Positions 13,700 through 14,875 of a stretch of 14,875 nt of DNA are shown here, piece after piece. Every line of letters starts with the position of its first letter. Position 1 is the stretch's first letter. This stretch comes from Phycisphaerae bacterium. GTDB lineage: Bacteria; Planctomycetota; Phycisphaerae; Sedimentisphaerales; Anaerobacaceae. The stretch lies in NCBI GenBank assembly GCA_030602845.1, contig JAUVYZ010000013.1:1-14875 (forward strand), in the 5' to 3' direction. Made by a program: the position numbers and the translations under genes. The notes under the pieces were generated by a model that saw only the letters and a list, made by a program, of their open reading frames with translations, was not told where the DNA came from and made no database searches.

Positions 13700-13876
13700 T
13701 CAGCAGGCGATTTCAATTACAGATTTTCTGCTATTTTCAATGACCCTGTCCGTTTGCTTGGAAACATCCTGTACATATCTTGTAGCCATTTTTAGATTTG
13801 CATGACCAAGCAATCGTTGAACTGCTTGTGCTTCTTCATTGCTATCTCCTGATTCTCTTGTGGTTCCATAAAACTC
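13700..13876 (-). pseudogene. C-terminal fragment of a tyrosine recombinase/integrase
   Basis: The minus-strand frame ending at TGA 13700-13702 reads 'EEAQAVQRLLGHANLKMATR' followed by Y-V-Q-D-V-S. This is the C-terminal catalytic part of tyrosine recombinases: the LLGH box and the nucleophile tyrosine in 'ATRYVQ' about 13 residues later. The open frame continues upstream through FYGTTRESGD, then runs into the end of the protease gene in another frame, where likeness is lost. The catalytic Arg and the conserved H-x-x-R box are not visible, and there is no start codon with a ribosome site. I therefore read it as a remnant left by an integrated element. Too short to name a subfamily. Confidence 0.6.
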
Positions 13877-13881
13877 CGCTG

Positions 13882-14875
13882 TTAATTGCCGATGTACACA
13901 GTGCCCACCGGGGCTGCAAGTGTCATTCTCTTACCGTCAGCACCAATCGTGAATGTATTGCCGGCTGACTTGGTATACGAACCGGCAACAATGCCCACTA
14001 TCCCGTTATTGAGCACCGCACTGATTGCTTCGGTTACCGTATCGTAGGGCCTGAGCACCGTGCCATTCTCATTCGCGGAGGAAACAGGATGGCCTGCATC
14101 GACATAGACCACGTTGGAGCCGAGAAACGTCTGTATCGCGTTCTCCAGGTTATTATGCTCGAACCCGGTTCCGTGGTTGCCGTTATCGGGTGGGTCGCAA
14201 CCGGCGTTGGTATGGATGCCGAGCGTTGTTGTCGTGCCGTACATGATTACGGGGCTTCCCGAATTGCCGCCCGTTGTGTCAACAATATACTCGATAATCA
14301 CATCGGAGGCACCCTCGACCGTCTCGCCCAGGTAGGCCCCCCAATGCGTCTGCAGTGTCTGATTATCGGAGTTGCGGCCACCGGTACTGCCGGGCGGCAT
14401 ATCATCGGTGCCACAGCCGGTAACACGAACATTGGTTGGATTGTGGTCACGCGACATACGGTAATAAGCGTTCTGCGCCTGCACCGGAAGCAGGCCCGTG
14501 TTGGAATTGGCATTGCAGCCGAAAACCGCCCAGTCATTACCAATGTAACCGGCACCATCATTGTTGAACTCGATACTACTTGCATCAATGGGATATTGGT
14601 CTTCCGGGCCCGGATGCTGGATGGTCCCGTTAGCTAACGAATCCGGGATATTGAACTCCAGGGTTTGCATATCTGTGCCGGTTCCATCGGTGCAATGGCC
14701 GGCCGTCAGGTGCGTGCCGTTTGAAACAATCCACCCCGTGCAGCCCACCGGTACAATCCGCCCTACCCGCGCGTCAGTAAAGCGGACCCGGTCGTCATCG
14801 TCTCCGCATATGCTTTCGATCCCCACATCTCCGCCAGCGGCCCCGACATCTCCGCCATCACCCCATTCACCAACG
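13882..14875 (-). CDS. Secreted trypsin-like serine protease, 5' end missing
   Basis: Open for 330 codons from the window edge to the stop at 13882; the N-terminus, presumably with a signal peptide, lies beyond 14875. The GTG near 14826 is not a convincing start because the frame continues upstream in a Gly/Asp-rich stretch ('GEWGDGGDVGAAGGDVGIE'). The trypsin-fold triad is visible: His in 'LTAGHCTDG' (14695-14697), Asp in 'GNDWAVFGC' (14533-14535) and Ser in 'GGNSGSPVI' (14260-14262). So this is an S1/S1B-like endopeptidase acting outside the cell. The last 75 residues ('VDAGHPVSSANENGT' to 'APVGTVYIGN') look like the first rungs of a right-handed beta-helix module common in planctomycete surface proteins; it ends early, next to the recombinase remnant. 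Substrate unknown. Confidence 0.85.
   Translation of the reverse strand, partial: VGEWGDGGDVGAAGGDVGIESICGDDDDRVRFTDARVGRIVPVGCTGWIVSNGTHLTAGHCTDGTGTDMQTLEFNIPDSLANGTIQHPGPEDQYPIDASSIEFNNDGAGYIGNDWAVFGCNANSNTGLLPVQAQNAYYRMSRDHNPTNVRVTGCGTDDMPPGSTGGRNSDNQTLQTHWGAYLGETVEGASDVIIEYIVDTTGGNSGSPVIMYGTTTTLGIHTNAGCDPPDNGNHGTGFEHNNLENAIQTFLGSNVVYVDAGHPVSSANENGTVLRPYDTVTEAISAVLNNGIVGIVAGSYTKSAGNTFTIGADGKRMTLAAPVGTVYIGN

Overview
The window looks like a piece of a Planctomycetota genome, probably Phycisphaerae and perhaps near Sedimentisphaerales. This is inferred from gene content: lipoprotein glycosidases of the GH127 and GH172 types, a short secreted protein with a 'WSTIDGGGG' N-terminal module and a dockerin-like tail ending 'CPYNW', and a fibre-like secreted protein with an 'FTYQGRL' module. 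No rRNA, tRNA or CRISPR array is visible.

Layout. Positions 1-2485 (minus) hold most of a GH127 lipoprotein, cut by the window edge. It diverges from a plus-strand group at 2772-8787: a two-domain sugar ABC ATPase, its RbsC-type permease (4-bp overlap), and after 71 bp a 1105-residue lipoprotein with a GH172 module fused to a C-terminal domain I cannot name. No substrate-binding protein is present. The divergent gap contains what looks like the tail of a GH95 enzyme, and a pair of tandem hairpins that runs through the first codons of the ATPase. The likely theme is trimming of furanose-rich plant or algal polysaccharide, with uptake of the released sugar.

Positions 8788-9142 are a non-coding mosaic of dispersed repeats: alternative hairpins, an ATTGC...GCAAT element, TTTCGAATTT-rich sequence and GTAG-headed palindromes. 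Next comes an AT-rich minus-strand cassette, an unknown 80-residue protein followed by a dCTP deaminase, with a good sigma70-type promoter at 10051-10079. An identical 17-bp sequence lies on both sides of this cassette, each time as the head of a GTAG palindrome.

Positions 10092-13455 (minus) hold three genes in series: a 779-residue secreted protein with 124-residue tandem repeats and a C-terminal S74 self-cleaving chaperone domain, the dockerin-like secreted protein, and a four-helix membrane protein whose last codons lie inside a GTAG palindrome. Upstream are promoter-like sequences, a palindrome over a -10 box and a triple 8-bp repeat. Positions 13700-13876 encode the C-terminus of a tyrosine recombinase. 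The window ends inside a secreted trypsin-like serine protease (13882 to beyond 14875, minus).

Taken together: a carbohydrate-scavenging locus beside an accessory region of surface proteins, both marked by REP-like repeats that in two places supply codons to a gene end.
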